Assembly (NCBI GenBank): GCA_032622095.1
Contig: CP136066.1
Location: 147,093,559 to 147,157,558 of the forward strand
Direction of reading: 5' to 3'
DNA: 64,000 nt
Source: Siphonodentalium dalli
Lineage: Eukaryota; Mollusca; Scaphopoda; Gadilida; Siphonodentaliidae
Shown here: positions 1 through 9,452 of the stretch, piece by piece
Position numbering within the stretch: the first letter of the stretch is position 1
Layout of the letters: every line of letters begins with the position of its first letter
Translations under genes and position numbers: made by a program
The notes under the pieces: generated by a model
The model's database searches: none
Seen by the model: the letters and a program-made list of their open reading frames with translations, nothing else
Told to the model about the DNA's origin: nothing

Positions 1-229
1 GTCATAAAGAGGTAGAACATGTCATTAAACTGTTAAGTACTTTATTTTTTGTGTTAACCTCTTCACTGCTATGATTGTGACGTTATGAAGTCGGGTGCTG
101 GGCCGACGTTATTGCTATTTTACTGTGGAAAAATATAACGGGAATATCACGAATACCATAACATTGACTCAATTGACAGGCTATTATCATTCACAGTCGT
201 GGAACATCATACACAGTTTGAAACTTCAA

Positions 230-1468
230 GATACAGTTTAGATATGGCAAGAAACGTGGCCAACAGAAAATACATCGGCATTTTTGTCCCAGTCATAAGT
301 CCTGGGACAAGCCGAGACAGGCGAGACAGAACAAAATAAAGTATATAGTCTGTCTCGCTCCTGTCCCAGCAGCATCAGTTTGGTCACTGTTCTCTGAGCA
401 AAACTACCCGCTGTTTTTTTTTCTGACTGCGACAGATTAATTTTCAATCAGTTCTTTAACTGGAACAGACCGAGACAAACACATTTCTAATGTTTTCATA
501 TTAATTATATTATTTACCTTTGATATTTCCTGTCCCAATAGAAAGGCCTGGGACAGACCGAGACAGAATTATTTTGAAGAGGATCTTATTTGGGAACCAT
601 GGGACAAACTGATTTGACTGGTACAGACCGAGACAAACACATTTCTAATGTTTTCATATTAACTATATTATTTACCTTTGATATTTCCTGTCCCAATAGA
701 AAGGCCTGGGACAGACCGAGACAGAATTATTTTTAAGAGGATCTTATTTGGGAACCATGGGACAAACTGATTTGACTGGTACAGACCGAGACAAACACAT
801 TTCTAATGTTTTCATATTAAATATATTATTTACCTTTGATATTTCCTGTCCCAATAGAAAGGTCTGGGACAGACCGAGGCAGAATAATTTTGAAGAGGAT
901 CTTATTTGGGAACCATGGGACAAACTGATTTGACTGGTACAGACCGAGACAAACACATTTCTAATGTTTTCATATTAAATATATTATTTACCTTTGATAT
1001 TTCCTGTCACAATAGAAAGGTCTGGGACAGACCGAGACAGAATAATTTTGAACAGGATCTTATTTGGGAACCAAGGGACAAACTGATTTGACTGGTACAG
1101 ACCGAGACAAACACATTTCTAATGTTTTCATATTAAATATATTATTTACCTTTGATATTTCCTGTCCCAATAGAAAGGTCTGGGACAGACCGAGACAGAA
1201 TAATTTTGAAGAGGATCTTATTTGGGAACCAAGGGACAAACTGATTTGACTGGTACAGACCGAGACAAACACATTTCTAATGTTTTCATATTAAATATAT
1301 TATTTACCTTTGATAGTTTTACTCAGAGAACAGGGACCAAACTGATTCTACTGGGACAGGAGCGAGACAGACTATATACTTTATTTTTTTCTGTCCCGCC
1401 TGTCTCGGCTTGTCCCAGGACTTATGGCTTTTCTGTTGGCCACGTTTCTTGCCATATATGATACAGTT
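230..1468. mobile_element. Mutator-like non-autonomous DNA transposon
   Basis: A 9-bp direct repeat (gatacagtt) lies at 230-238 and 1460-1468, as expected for a Mutator-type target duplication. Inside it, long terminal inverted repeats run from about 241 to 408 and from 1459 back to about 1316. They share the end TATGGCAAGAAACGTGGCC and a block with GGGACAGGAGCGAGACAGAC, in opposite orientation. The left arm has about 20 extra bases near 271-290. The interior is a tandem repeat array and contains no transposase. Long TIRs and a 9-bp duplication fit MULEs, but an 8-bp hAT-type duplication is possible if the first base matches by chance. Confidence 0.72.
466..1315. repeat. Five and a half copies of a 158-bp tandem repeat
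   Basis: The string CAGACCGAGACAAACAC recurs at 466, 624, 782, 940, 1098 and 1256, exactly 158 bp apart. The sixth unit breaks off at about 1315, where the right inverted repeat begins. Units differ at only a few positions. Each unit contains smaller inverted pieces (CTGGGACAGACCGAGACAG and TCCTGTCCCA) related to the terminal repeats. The 61-codon open stretches inside the units come from the repeat itself: 158 is not a multiple of three, so they do not concatenate into one protein. Confidence 0.93.
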
Positions 1469-2104
1469 GCACTAATCTCTGAGTTCCAGTCATGAATAAT
1501 GGCCGACTTCTAGTGTGCTGAAGTATGACTGTACTCAGTACGTGCGTATAGCACGCAGCGTGACCTTTTATGTCCGTACTCAGTGCTGACGTATATAGCA
1601 GCCAAGAGGTTAAGTGTGACAAAGGTTGCTATAGAAATTTCCAGGATTTCCGCTTTGGGTGGCTAGAGATATTTTCAGCACGCGGAGGCAAGAGTTGATA
1701 AGTAGCCTGATGCATTCTGTTAGAGATTTTAAATACCGTTATGTACCCGGTAACTAGTGAGTTAAGTGCACGGTCAATAGCAGAGCTGAATGAAATCCGG
1801 GGCCGCGGATTCAATCGTTGACGTCAGACAAACTCGGTGGTAAAGGACAGTGTGATACGTCTTCTTGAAACGCTAATCGATAGTTGAAGAAAGGCCACCC
1901 AAATCGTCACCGGAAAGTCGCATTTTCTTTATTGGAAAACAAACAAACTCATTTACGTCATTAAACAGCATGTGATTGCAGTGTATTATACTACATTATA
2001 ATGTGTTTTAAGACTGCCCCACGTTCAGTAGCTGAGGTGCTTGGCGGATAACGTGAAATATTAAGGCAGCATTCTGTTGAACTCATTTCTCACGCCATCA
2101 TACC
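1469..2104. other. Upstream region of the fibrinogen-related gene
   Basis: Non-coding DNA between the Mutator-like element and the start codon at 2105. No clear TATA box sits at a convincing distance from the ATG, and no transcription start can be fixed. No RNA gene or recognisable repeat was seen. Confidence 0.4.
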
Positions 2105-2419
2105 ATGCTCGCCATTCTTCTAGTAGGGTTAACGTTAATATGTCACTCAAAAGCGAACGTCGGAATTCAAGTCCGATCACTGCACTTGCTTTTTGGTATC
2201 GAAAACGGCTGGATGGCCGAAGACGCAACCGTGTCGTTTTCCAGTGCAGCGTTCGTGAGATCTCATGCAGAATGCAGTGTTTTTTGTCTCAGTACGAGGA
2301 GTTGTAGATGGGCTACATTCTTCAAAAGTCTCATCGATGGGAACAACTGCTTTCTATCTCCCTGTGGGAAGATTCCAAATAAAGTTGATGAGGAGGAAGC
2401 TGTTTTCATTGGAATAAGG
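2105..2419 (+). CDS. Exon 1: signal peptide and PAN/apple-like segment
   Basis: The start at 2105 gives 105 codons up to a consensus donor (AGG|GTGAGT), where reading through would stop at 2431. Residues 1-17 are a typical hydrophobic signal peptide ending near HSKA. The mature part has cysteines at about 57, 61, 67, 82 and 87 with aromatic residues between, resembling half of a PAN/apple module as found ahead of fibrinogen domains in some marine invertebrate lectins. The PAN assignment rests on cysteine spacing and is tentative. The signal peptide and the phase-0 join to exon 2 are firmer. Confidence 0.75.
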
Positions 2420-3636
2420 GTGAGTTTGTAGAAAGAAAGATATTTACGATGAACTGCCTTTGCTCGTGATTCTGTTAAGAATTTGCATATTACAACGAAT
2501 ATCGATAATATATAGAAAAATAAGTAATTTGAGTCGAAGATGTATTCTGTGAACGTTCAGGTTAATAGATTATCTTAAAATCAAAGTTAATAATTGATAT
2601 AAATTTAATTAATGGCTGAAGCCATAAATTAAATTGCGAATTTCCGTGTACATGTCGTAATCGAATTAATTGAGGGATAGTGGATTGGTAAATGCATGGC
2701 ACACATGATCGTGTAAAATATTATGTTGATACGGGGCGTAAACTCAAGCCACTCACTGACTAGTGACTATACTATAACTTAAATGAGTATATGGGACTAG
2801 TATGCATATAATATAACTTTTATGTGATACATTTGCTTGAAAACTGTACAAAAATTACAATTTGTATTTTCGCATTCCGGCTAAGTTGCAATCCGTAACA
2901 TTACTTCGTACTCAACATACTTTCGAATAATGGAAAAATGGTTACCATATTCTACGACCCAGAGACTATAGAAACAAACAACAACATTAGAGTACACCAT
3001 CCCTTTAAATACGATACGCGTCAACGCTGTTATATATATAATTATAACTATATTGTTTAGACACCCTTTCTCGTTCGTTTCCACTTGAGTATGCCTTTAT
3101 CCTATTAACAAATTGTTTTATCGGCGACTCTCATAGAATCGTCATTGTTAAAACAAAATCATCAGATCGGGAATCTAAATATCGTATTGCTACATGTCGA
3201 ATCGTTTAAAGTTTTACCCGGTATAAAGCGTGAAGACTGTATTCTAGTGTCCCTAAACGATTTAGCGTATTTGACCTTATACCCATGTTAAATGTGAAGA
3301 ATGTGTAATAATAAGTTATTGCAAACAATCATATATTGTTTCCTCTGACGTAATTTGCTCAATCTTTCCTGGGTGTATGGCATAGCCAATATTCTTGTTA
3401 AGATTTTTATTCTTCTCAGAACCATGCACTGCATGCTAACTGACTTTCTGTATGGCTTTACGTGAATATTTCAGGTCTCATCTGTTAAGATATCAATTAG
3501 ATAGGACAACAAGTTGACGAAATGAGATTTTAATATATTCAAGTCACCAAGGACAAATCTAGTTATCAGCGAAGTTTCGTATAATTCAGTGTTATATTAC
3601 ATGCAATCAAATACTTCTTTTATTTTATCTCAACAG
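2420..3636 (+). other. Intron 1 of the fibrinogen-related gene
   Basis: Starts GTGAGT and ends with a pyrimidine-rich tract and CAACAG. AT-rich; no coding segment or repeat was recognised. Confidence 0.65.
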
Positions 3637-3664
3637 GACAAGGTGTACCCAGATAATGCCAGAG
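3637..3664 (+). CDS. Exon 2: 28-bp linker exon
   Basis: Bounded by CAACAG upstream and GTGAGT downstream. It enters in phase 0 and leaves in phase 1, encoding DKVYPDNAR plus one base. That extra G completes a GAC codon with the first two bases of the fibrinogen exon, giving the DC start usual for FReD domains. The exact phase fit at both ends is the main support for so short an exon. Confidence 0.68.
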
Positions 3665-3937
3665 GTGAGTATATTCTTTTATACATGTATGTATTGGTCA
3701 TCAAACAATAGTCAATATGCATATTGTCTTTGGTTAAAGTTCTGGTCATGGTGAATTACTATGCTTCTGATGGGGGAAATGATGCTGCTAAGAAAAGTAC
3801 AGTTATCTTTCTAAAGTTGTCATTTTCGCGGTGTTTGGATGGTTCGTGCGGTTTGAGAACAAACGGTGTCAGAGTGTCTGTATATGTGAAACAGTCAAGA
3901 ACATATTATACTGGTATTTAAAACTAATGCAATAATA

Positions 3938-6757
3938 TGTAACGCCCAAGTGGTATGCACACCCACACGTGGTCTTCCACACCCTCCGAGACTGACAAGA
4001 TGACAAACTTCAGGAGACTTTCCAATGGAAGGACTCATGGAGTGTCTCCCGTCACATCACGAAGGTAACGAAGTCACATGTAAACATGCATATCACCAGG
4101 TGCTGATACATAAGCCAGGATTAACCAAGTAGTATTTATGAAATAGCCCCAGGAAAATAAGGTAAGGAGGCTGATTAGATATAACAAAGACAGCAGAACT
4201 GTCTTTGTAATAAAGAAGGAGTTATTTGTAAAAGTATAAATTTAATTTGTTTTAAACTTTGAAATTATTAAACTTTAACATTAACAATTTGTGAACACAT
4301 TTGTAACAACATTATATGTATGATAAACATGTAGCTGAGGTAATTTGAGCAGATTTTATGACTAGAATATTTGACTATGAATGACTTTAATAAAATAGTT
4401 ATGAATATGAAATGAGTATGAGGCCATTTGATGTCTGTTTTGTAATGTCTAGAAGATGAAGAAATATTGAATACTGTTAATTAAATAAATAAATAAATAT
4501 TAAGTTAGTAATTTTATGAGATTAAATGTTTATATTTCAGGTGATAAATTACTCCATGACATGAAATATTTGAATGCAAATGGAAAGATGAAAACTTTTA
4601 TAGTTTAAATATTATACTTTATAAGTGAATTATTTATAAGTATTTGAGCACTTAGTTATATGAAATATTTACATTAAAATTGATCTCTAGAAAACAACTT
4701 AAGTTGTTTTGAATAAAACTATTTATTTACAACATTTCAAGACAAGAGACATCACAAACAAATTACGAAACATGTAACATATGTGTCTAATTCTATTGTT
4801 TTATGAGATCCCTTAAATATCTACAGATAATGGTTGGTCTATATGAGACCTTAAAATAGCAATGATCTATATAAAATAACCACCACTGTTACTTCTTCCA
4901 CACAGGACAACTTTTCCACACAGGACAACTTTTCCACACAGGCTTAAATATAAAACAGTCCACACAGGCCACTACTACCCCACACAGGCTAATTAATTAA
5001 AGTAAGATGAAACATTTAGATTTGAAATAATGCATTTGACTTCCGCAATTTGAAATCCAATATGTTTTATATAAAAAGCTATAAAACTACTATAAAAATA
5101 GAATTTAACACGCCAAGCGTCAAAGTGTTTTGTGACTAAATATTTAGACCCCAGCGAAATTACCCGCTAAGTGGGAAATTTAGCTTAAGTTTAAATATAA
5201 GTTAATATTTTGCAGAGTTCCCAAAATTGGGACTTTGTTTTATTTGGCACAATTACCTGCCAAAGTACAACTTAGTTACTTAAGAATATAGACTTAGCTA
5301 ATTTTACATGCTAAGCAGGAAATGCTATTTATTTAAAGAAGCAGAATATTTTACTTGCATAAATTATTCTACTTAGAATGTGATAACTATGTTATTTGCA
5401 TAATAAATGATGAAATGGGTAAAGTCAGACTTAGTGTCATCATGAGAATATTTTTTTACCCATGTATGAAGTGACTGGAACAGAACTAACCAGGCCTAGT
5501 TCAGTTCCATCCCAGGGTTCTGCATCGAATAATGCCTACTTTAAAATAAAATCTTTTAGAAATATGTGAGCATGAAATTAAATAGACGTTTTGAGAGAAA
5601 CCCAAATTCTACAAAACATACAGGAAAACTATTTTAGTAAATATAATTATTTTACATAATTATGTTCCAATTAAATAGGCCCATATAGTTGTTCATGACA
5701 TAACCACTTTGGTACATGCATAGCTGCTCTCTATTGGAGTTGGAATGGTCTCCACTTTGTTTATCTCCATTTGTCCTCGATAGTTATCCTCATATGGGAG
5801 TCGAGCCTCAGTTTCCCCTAATGGAAAGTTTGGAAACATATTCATTTGAGTGGTCCTATTTTAGTCTGCCACTTCAGACAATTCCACTCCATTTGCTGTT
5901 TTAGTACCACCTCTTGTCATGGAGTCCTGATTACTATTACCTGTTTGGAACATACTAGTAACCAACAATATAGATTTAACTAAAATTTATGTTTTGGAAT
6001 ACATGCTCACATAGAAAATAATTAGAAAAGTTTGTTTTAAAATAGTTAAAGTGCCTATAAAGTTAATAAATAATGACTTAGAAACTTTACCTATTACTTT
6101 AGAATAAATAACTAATCCCAGAATAACAAAGCACAAAGTCCGAATCCTACACAAGAATAACACAGAAGATGATTTAGAAATTATAAATGATGCAGAACCT
6201 TGAATGTCAGATTTCAAGGGTTAATATACCTTTTAAATTCTGCAAGATTTTTGAGCCAATGAGAAGGCCGGAAATTTCTGCAGAGTTTAAGACCAATGAA
6301 ACAACTTCTGCGAGATTTCTCTTTGCAGAAGAAATAGTGCGTAGTTAAAACGTCAATAGCGTCATCAAAAATAAATAAATGATACATAATTTGTATGCAT
6401 AATATAGAAATCATTTAGATATGAGTGATTTTTATGTATTCCATGATAAATATGCGTCATATATGATGTGAGGACCCGATGAAGTGAAACCACGAACGCC
6501 GAACCTGAACTACGGCAAGATGGCGGCGCCCATGAGAAAACAAAACATCGCCGATCATAAAGTGATTTGCACTTATAAATCAACGATTACTGAATATGAA
6601 TTTATTATATATAACACCACTTGAAGCGGAATACCTCTTAAATAAGGTGTGAAAGTAAGACCGGGTTTTATTAACTTTTTCCCGATATATTTGTGAATAT
6701 AAAGTTTGGAAATATTTACGTTAGGAAATGCATGTATAAAAAATGCATTTCCTCACA
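3938..6757 (-). repeat. Left LTR (3' LTR of the minus-strand element)
   Basis: A 2.8-kb direct repeat matching 9453-12252 over its full length with scattered substitutions and small indels, for example around 4495-4545 and 5275-5300. It contains a CCACACAGG motif about five times at 4902-4988, many AATAAA words and no convincing ORF. Short ORFs inside it are repeated in the other LTR and look incidental. Confidence 0.93.
6480..6620 (-). promoter_or_regulatory. Probable LTR promoter with YY1-type site (left copy)
   Basis: Reading the minus strand there is a TTATATATAA run (about 6604-6614), a TTTATAAG box near 6574-6581, and 45-60 bases further the GCCGCCATCTTG motif (6519-6530), a canonical YY1 site. 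A YY1 site just downstream of the start is common in TATA-poor and retroelement promoters. Start site and activity are inferred. The right LTR holds the same arrangement. Confidence 0.45.
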
Positions 6758-6770
6758 CTACCCCCTTGTA
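6758..6770 (-). other. Polypurine tract of the LTR element
   Basis: On the minus strand AAGGGGGTAG sits directly before the TGTGAGG start of the 3' LTR, where plus-strand DNA priming is expected. Confidence 0.75.
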
Positions 6771-7133
6771 AAAAAAAATTGTGTCCCACAAATGACTAGA
6801 CAATAAACAATACACATGAAACAATTACAATTTTACACATGTTCTCTTCAGATTACTTGGATGTCTTGAAACTTCTTTGCCACCTTTTAAATTTCTTTGG
6901 GATTACTCGTTTGACAGGCATTCTCCCCTCTAAATCGTCCAACCTCTTTTCCAAGCCATCCACTCTGGCTCGTAGGTAGGTAACCTCCATGTTTAAGGAA
7001 AGCACATTTGACTCCTTGTCCGACACAATAATAGGTTATGTCTGGACCTCAGAAGAGATTTGCACTGGGTTAAGCATATCTAGCTCTTCAATATATTTGG
7101 TCAGGAAATCTGTTGATTCATTTGTTTCACACA
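6771..7133 (-). other. 3' untranslated part of the retroelement interior
   Basis: Between the zinc-finger ORF and the polypurine tract. Open stretches here are short and show no pol motifs. One frame on the minus strand continues weakly acidic, low-complexity sequence. Confidence 0.4.
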
Positions 7134-7730
7134 CTAGTGACGAGAAGTCTGGGAAAATGTCATGTCCGTGCGGCTCTCGAATACAGACTCGCTTGTAACC
7201 GTCCTCTCCACCTGTGTTTCCTGACAAGCCTCACTTGCATCGACCACTTTGGTTGTGTTAACAACCTCACTTTTCTCTACCGCCTTGCTTTTCTCTACCA
7301 CCTTGATTTTCTCCCCCACCTCACTTGGTTTCACCTCGTCAATTCGTTTCACGGATGTTGCTGGCACAGACACCACGGACCTAACTTTAACACTTTTCCT
7401 GTGTTGCCATTCCTTCTGACTTTCCTCTTTATCCAATTTGGTCAATGCTGACGTTTTGAACACCATTTCTGGGTTTTTCGACTCAACCATATAACTGGAC
7501 TCATCGATCTTGCCAAGTTTCTCCATTTTGCACATGCGCTTAATGTGTGACACATAATCCAGTTGGTGCTTTATAAAATCCTTTCTCGTTAAAGCCCGAT
7601 AGGCGCACAGCCTGCAAAAGAAAGGTACTTGATCCTTTTCGACATGCTTGATTAGGTAGTGTCGTTTGGCCCTATCCAGCTCATCCTTATAATCGCACTT
7701 GGTGGATCTATATGCCGGTCCTCTCCGCAT
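7134..7730 (-). CDS. Second ORF of the LTR element, C2H2-like zinc finger
   Basis: A 198-codon frame follows gag with a short overlap in another frame, so it would need a frameshift or a restart at MRRGP. Near residues 30-60 it has a finger-like array (CRLC, then 12 residues to H, 6 more to H) preceded by a second cysteine/histidine cluster with KCDYK and HYLIKH. The rest is charged and rich in K, V and E repeats (VVEKSKAVEKSEVV). No protease or reverse transcriptase motif is present. It occupies the place where pol would normally start. The role is unknown; nucleic-acid binding is an inference. Confidence 0.55.
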   Translation of the reverse strand: MRRGPAYRSTKCDYKDELDRAKRHYLIKHVEKDQVPFFCRLCAYRALTRKDFIKHQLDYVSHIKRMCKMEKLGKIDESSYMVESKNPEMVFKTSALTKLDKEESQKEWQHRKSVKVRSVVSVPATSVKRIDEVKPSEVGEKIKVVEKSKAVEKSEVVNTTKVVDASEACQETQVERTVTSESVFESRTDMTFSQTSRH

Positions 7731-8391
7731 GGTTAATCCGTCCTCTGTTATGATTTCGTTGATAGCCCCAAAATTTCACCTCTCTCTGTGGCTTGGCTTG
7801 GCTTCTAGGACCCCGATTTGCCCAATGTTCAGGACTATTACAGATGAAGCAGTTCCATTTCTTGGCTTTGTTTGTATCCTCTGAATCAGGTTTTGAATTG
7901 CTCTGTATCCGGGCTTCTAACTGGTCCATTCGACGCATGATTAGAGACAGGGCCTCTTTTGTCTCCTCTGGCTGAGGTTGGGTGCAAGCCGGGAAATAGC
8001 CTCTACTAGTAGCCTCGACCGCCCGTGCACCACCTTGTGCAGCATCCCTCCTAGGTGAGTCTTCGTTAGATTTTACCACCCTAGTTGGTTTTCTGTTTTG
8101 TCTTTCATGGTATGGTTCATATGCGTCAGAAGCCATCGTTTTGTTTTTCGCCTCATTTAACCTCACAACGAAACCCACTGCCTCGTCTATATCCGTGGGC
8201 TCTTTAGCGAATTCCACATGAAATCTGGCTTTGTCGTCATTAAGGCCATCAAGGAGCCTCCTTAATAGATCCTCTTTCCTCGTGGTTCTGTCCCTATTTG
8301 GATAAGCTCTGATGTAGAGGGATTTCAACTCTGCCGCATATTTTTCGACTGGTTCGTATGGTTTTTGATTCCTCTTTGAAAACTGCCGCAT
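7708..8391 (-). pseudogene. Gag, C-terminal half, with zinc knuckle
   Basis: Encodes a retrotransposon gag domain (EKYAAELKSLYIRAYPN, then LLRRLLDGLNDDKARFHVEF) followed by a basic region and a CCHC-like knuckle beginning CFICNSPEHW. The fourth ligand is missing: a glycine (ANRGP) stands where CCHC knuckles have cysteine. Gag forms the particle and packages RNA in Ty3/Gypsy-type elements. The upstream half is in a different frame, so the protein is not continuous. Confidence 0.75.
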
Positions 8392-8453
8392 AAGTTTTCG
8401 TAGTCTCTATGACCCTGTATCCCCCCTCTAATTATGTGACCAGGGCTGGATAG

Positions 8454-9266
8454 TTATTGATGACCCCCCCTTGGTAGTTGCCCAAACACAAAGTCACCTG
8501 CCGAGCCCTGTAGTTTTGATAATAGTTCGTCTAACCTTTCCTCATCGGACCAACCCTGTCTGTTGGCTATAGCCTCAAATCTGTTTGACCACACCTTCCA
8601 GGCCTCGACTCCCGTGAAAGCTGGTAGTTTGGTTGGTTTCCTATATGTTGAAACTACCGGCCGTCTGTCAGACTGTCCACTAATTGTTGACTCTGGCTCA
8701 CTTCCCTCTGATGAGCTATCATCAGTGAGTGAATGTCGGGAATACCTATTTTCCCTCTTTCTCTTGGCCCTCCTACCAGATTTGATTTCCTGAGACATAT
8801 TCGCATTTGGTGGGGCCCGATGGCCTTGATTCCCAAATAGGTCTGGTTCACTCAGTACGCCTCTAACCATTGATTTTACCGCCCCTGTTATTTCATGCGA
8901 AATTTCCCTCATTGCAACTTGGACAGATTCTGAAACAATCCTCGGGACCTCCCTTATTAGTTAATTTGGACTCTGATTTGAATGGTCTCCCCTTACACTC
9001 TCATCTACCTCATGGTCTGTTTCGACATTATCCCCATTAATATGGTCCTCTTGGAAATGGATTGGGCTTGGATTTATATTATCTATCTGATAACAGATTT
9101 CTTGTCGACCATCGTAGTCACCATGTTGCCCTCTATGACCAGTGTCAGTTTCCTCTTGATCAGATATGCCTCTATGTTCAGTGTCAGTTTCCTCTATATC
9201 GGATATGTCTGACATAACTGTACGCGCCCGCCTTCGCGTTGACTTAGCATGTCTACCACCAGCCAT
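8454..9266 (-). pseudogene. Gag, N-terminal half, broken by a stop and a frameshift
   Basis: The frame opens with MAGGRHAKSTRRR at 9266, about 165 bases after the PBS, and runs through an acidic, low-complexity part. A TAA stop at 8961-8963 interrupts it, but the same frame continues open through an ATG at 8912 to 8454. That part carries the conserved gag start KLPAFTGVEAWKVWSNRFE. The frame is lost at a run of eight G (minus strand, about 8464-8471), and the next gag piece continues in another frame. One stop and at least two frame changes suggest a dead copy. Confidence 0.75.
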
Positions 9267-9431
9267 TTGGATAAGTTACAGCCTGGCCGCAGACCACACC
9301 TATTAGTGGTAATGTCTAAGTTTCACCGTCACAATAACATTTTTAATACACAACAATAAGAAAATAACAAAGTTTTTTACCTGAGTTCGTACCTCTGGAT
9401 CTCACCTGAAATATGTTCTGACATGAGATCA

Positions 9432-9445
9432 CACTTCTGACACCA
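9432..9445 (-). other. Primer binding site, tRNA-Leu type
   Basis: Seven bases after the minus-strand end of the 5' LTR is TGGTGTCAGAAGTG, which matches the complement of the 3' end of metazoan tRNA-Leu. It fixes the orientation of the element. Confidence 0.8.
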
Positions 9446-9452
9446 GAAATTA

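Noticed and set aside
744-1272. Repeated 61-70 codon ORFs in both strands of the 158-bp array
   Set aside because: They follow the repeat unit exactly, are not multiples of three apart, and have no domain or start context.
466-1315. CRISPR-like regular spacing
   Set aside because: The whole 158-bp unit is repeated without variable spacers, and the window is eukaryotic.
5716-6583. Short ORFs inside the LTRs, repeated at 11211-12078
   Set aside because: Present in both LTRs only because the LTRs are copies; no domain, and they lie in regulatory sequence.
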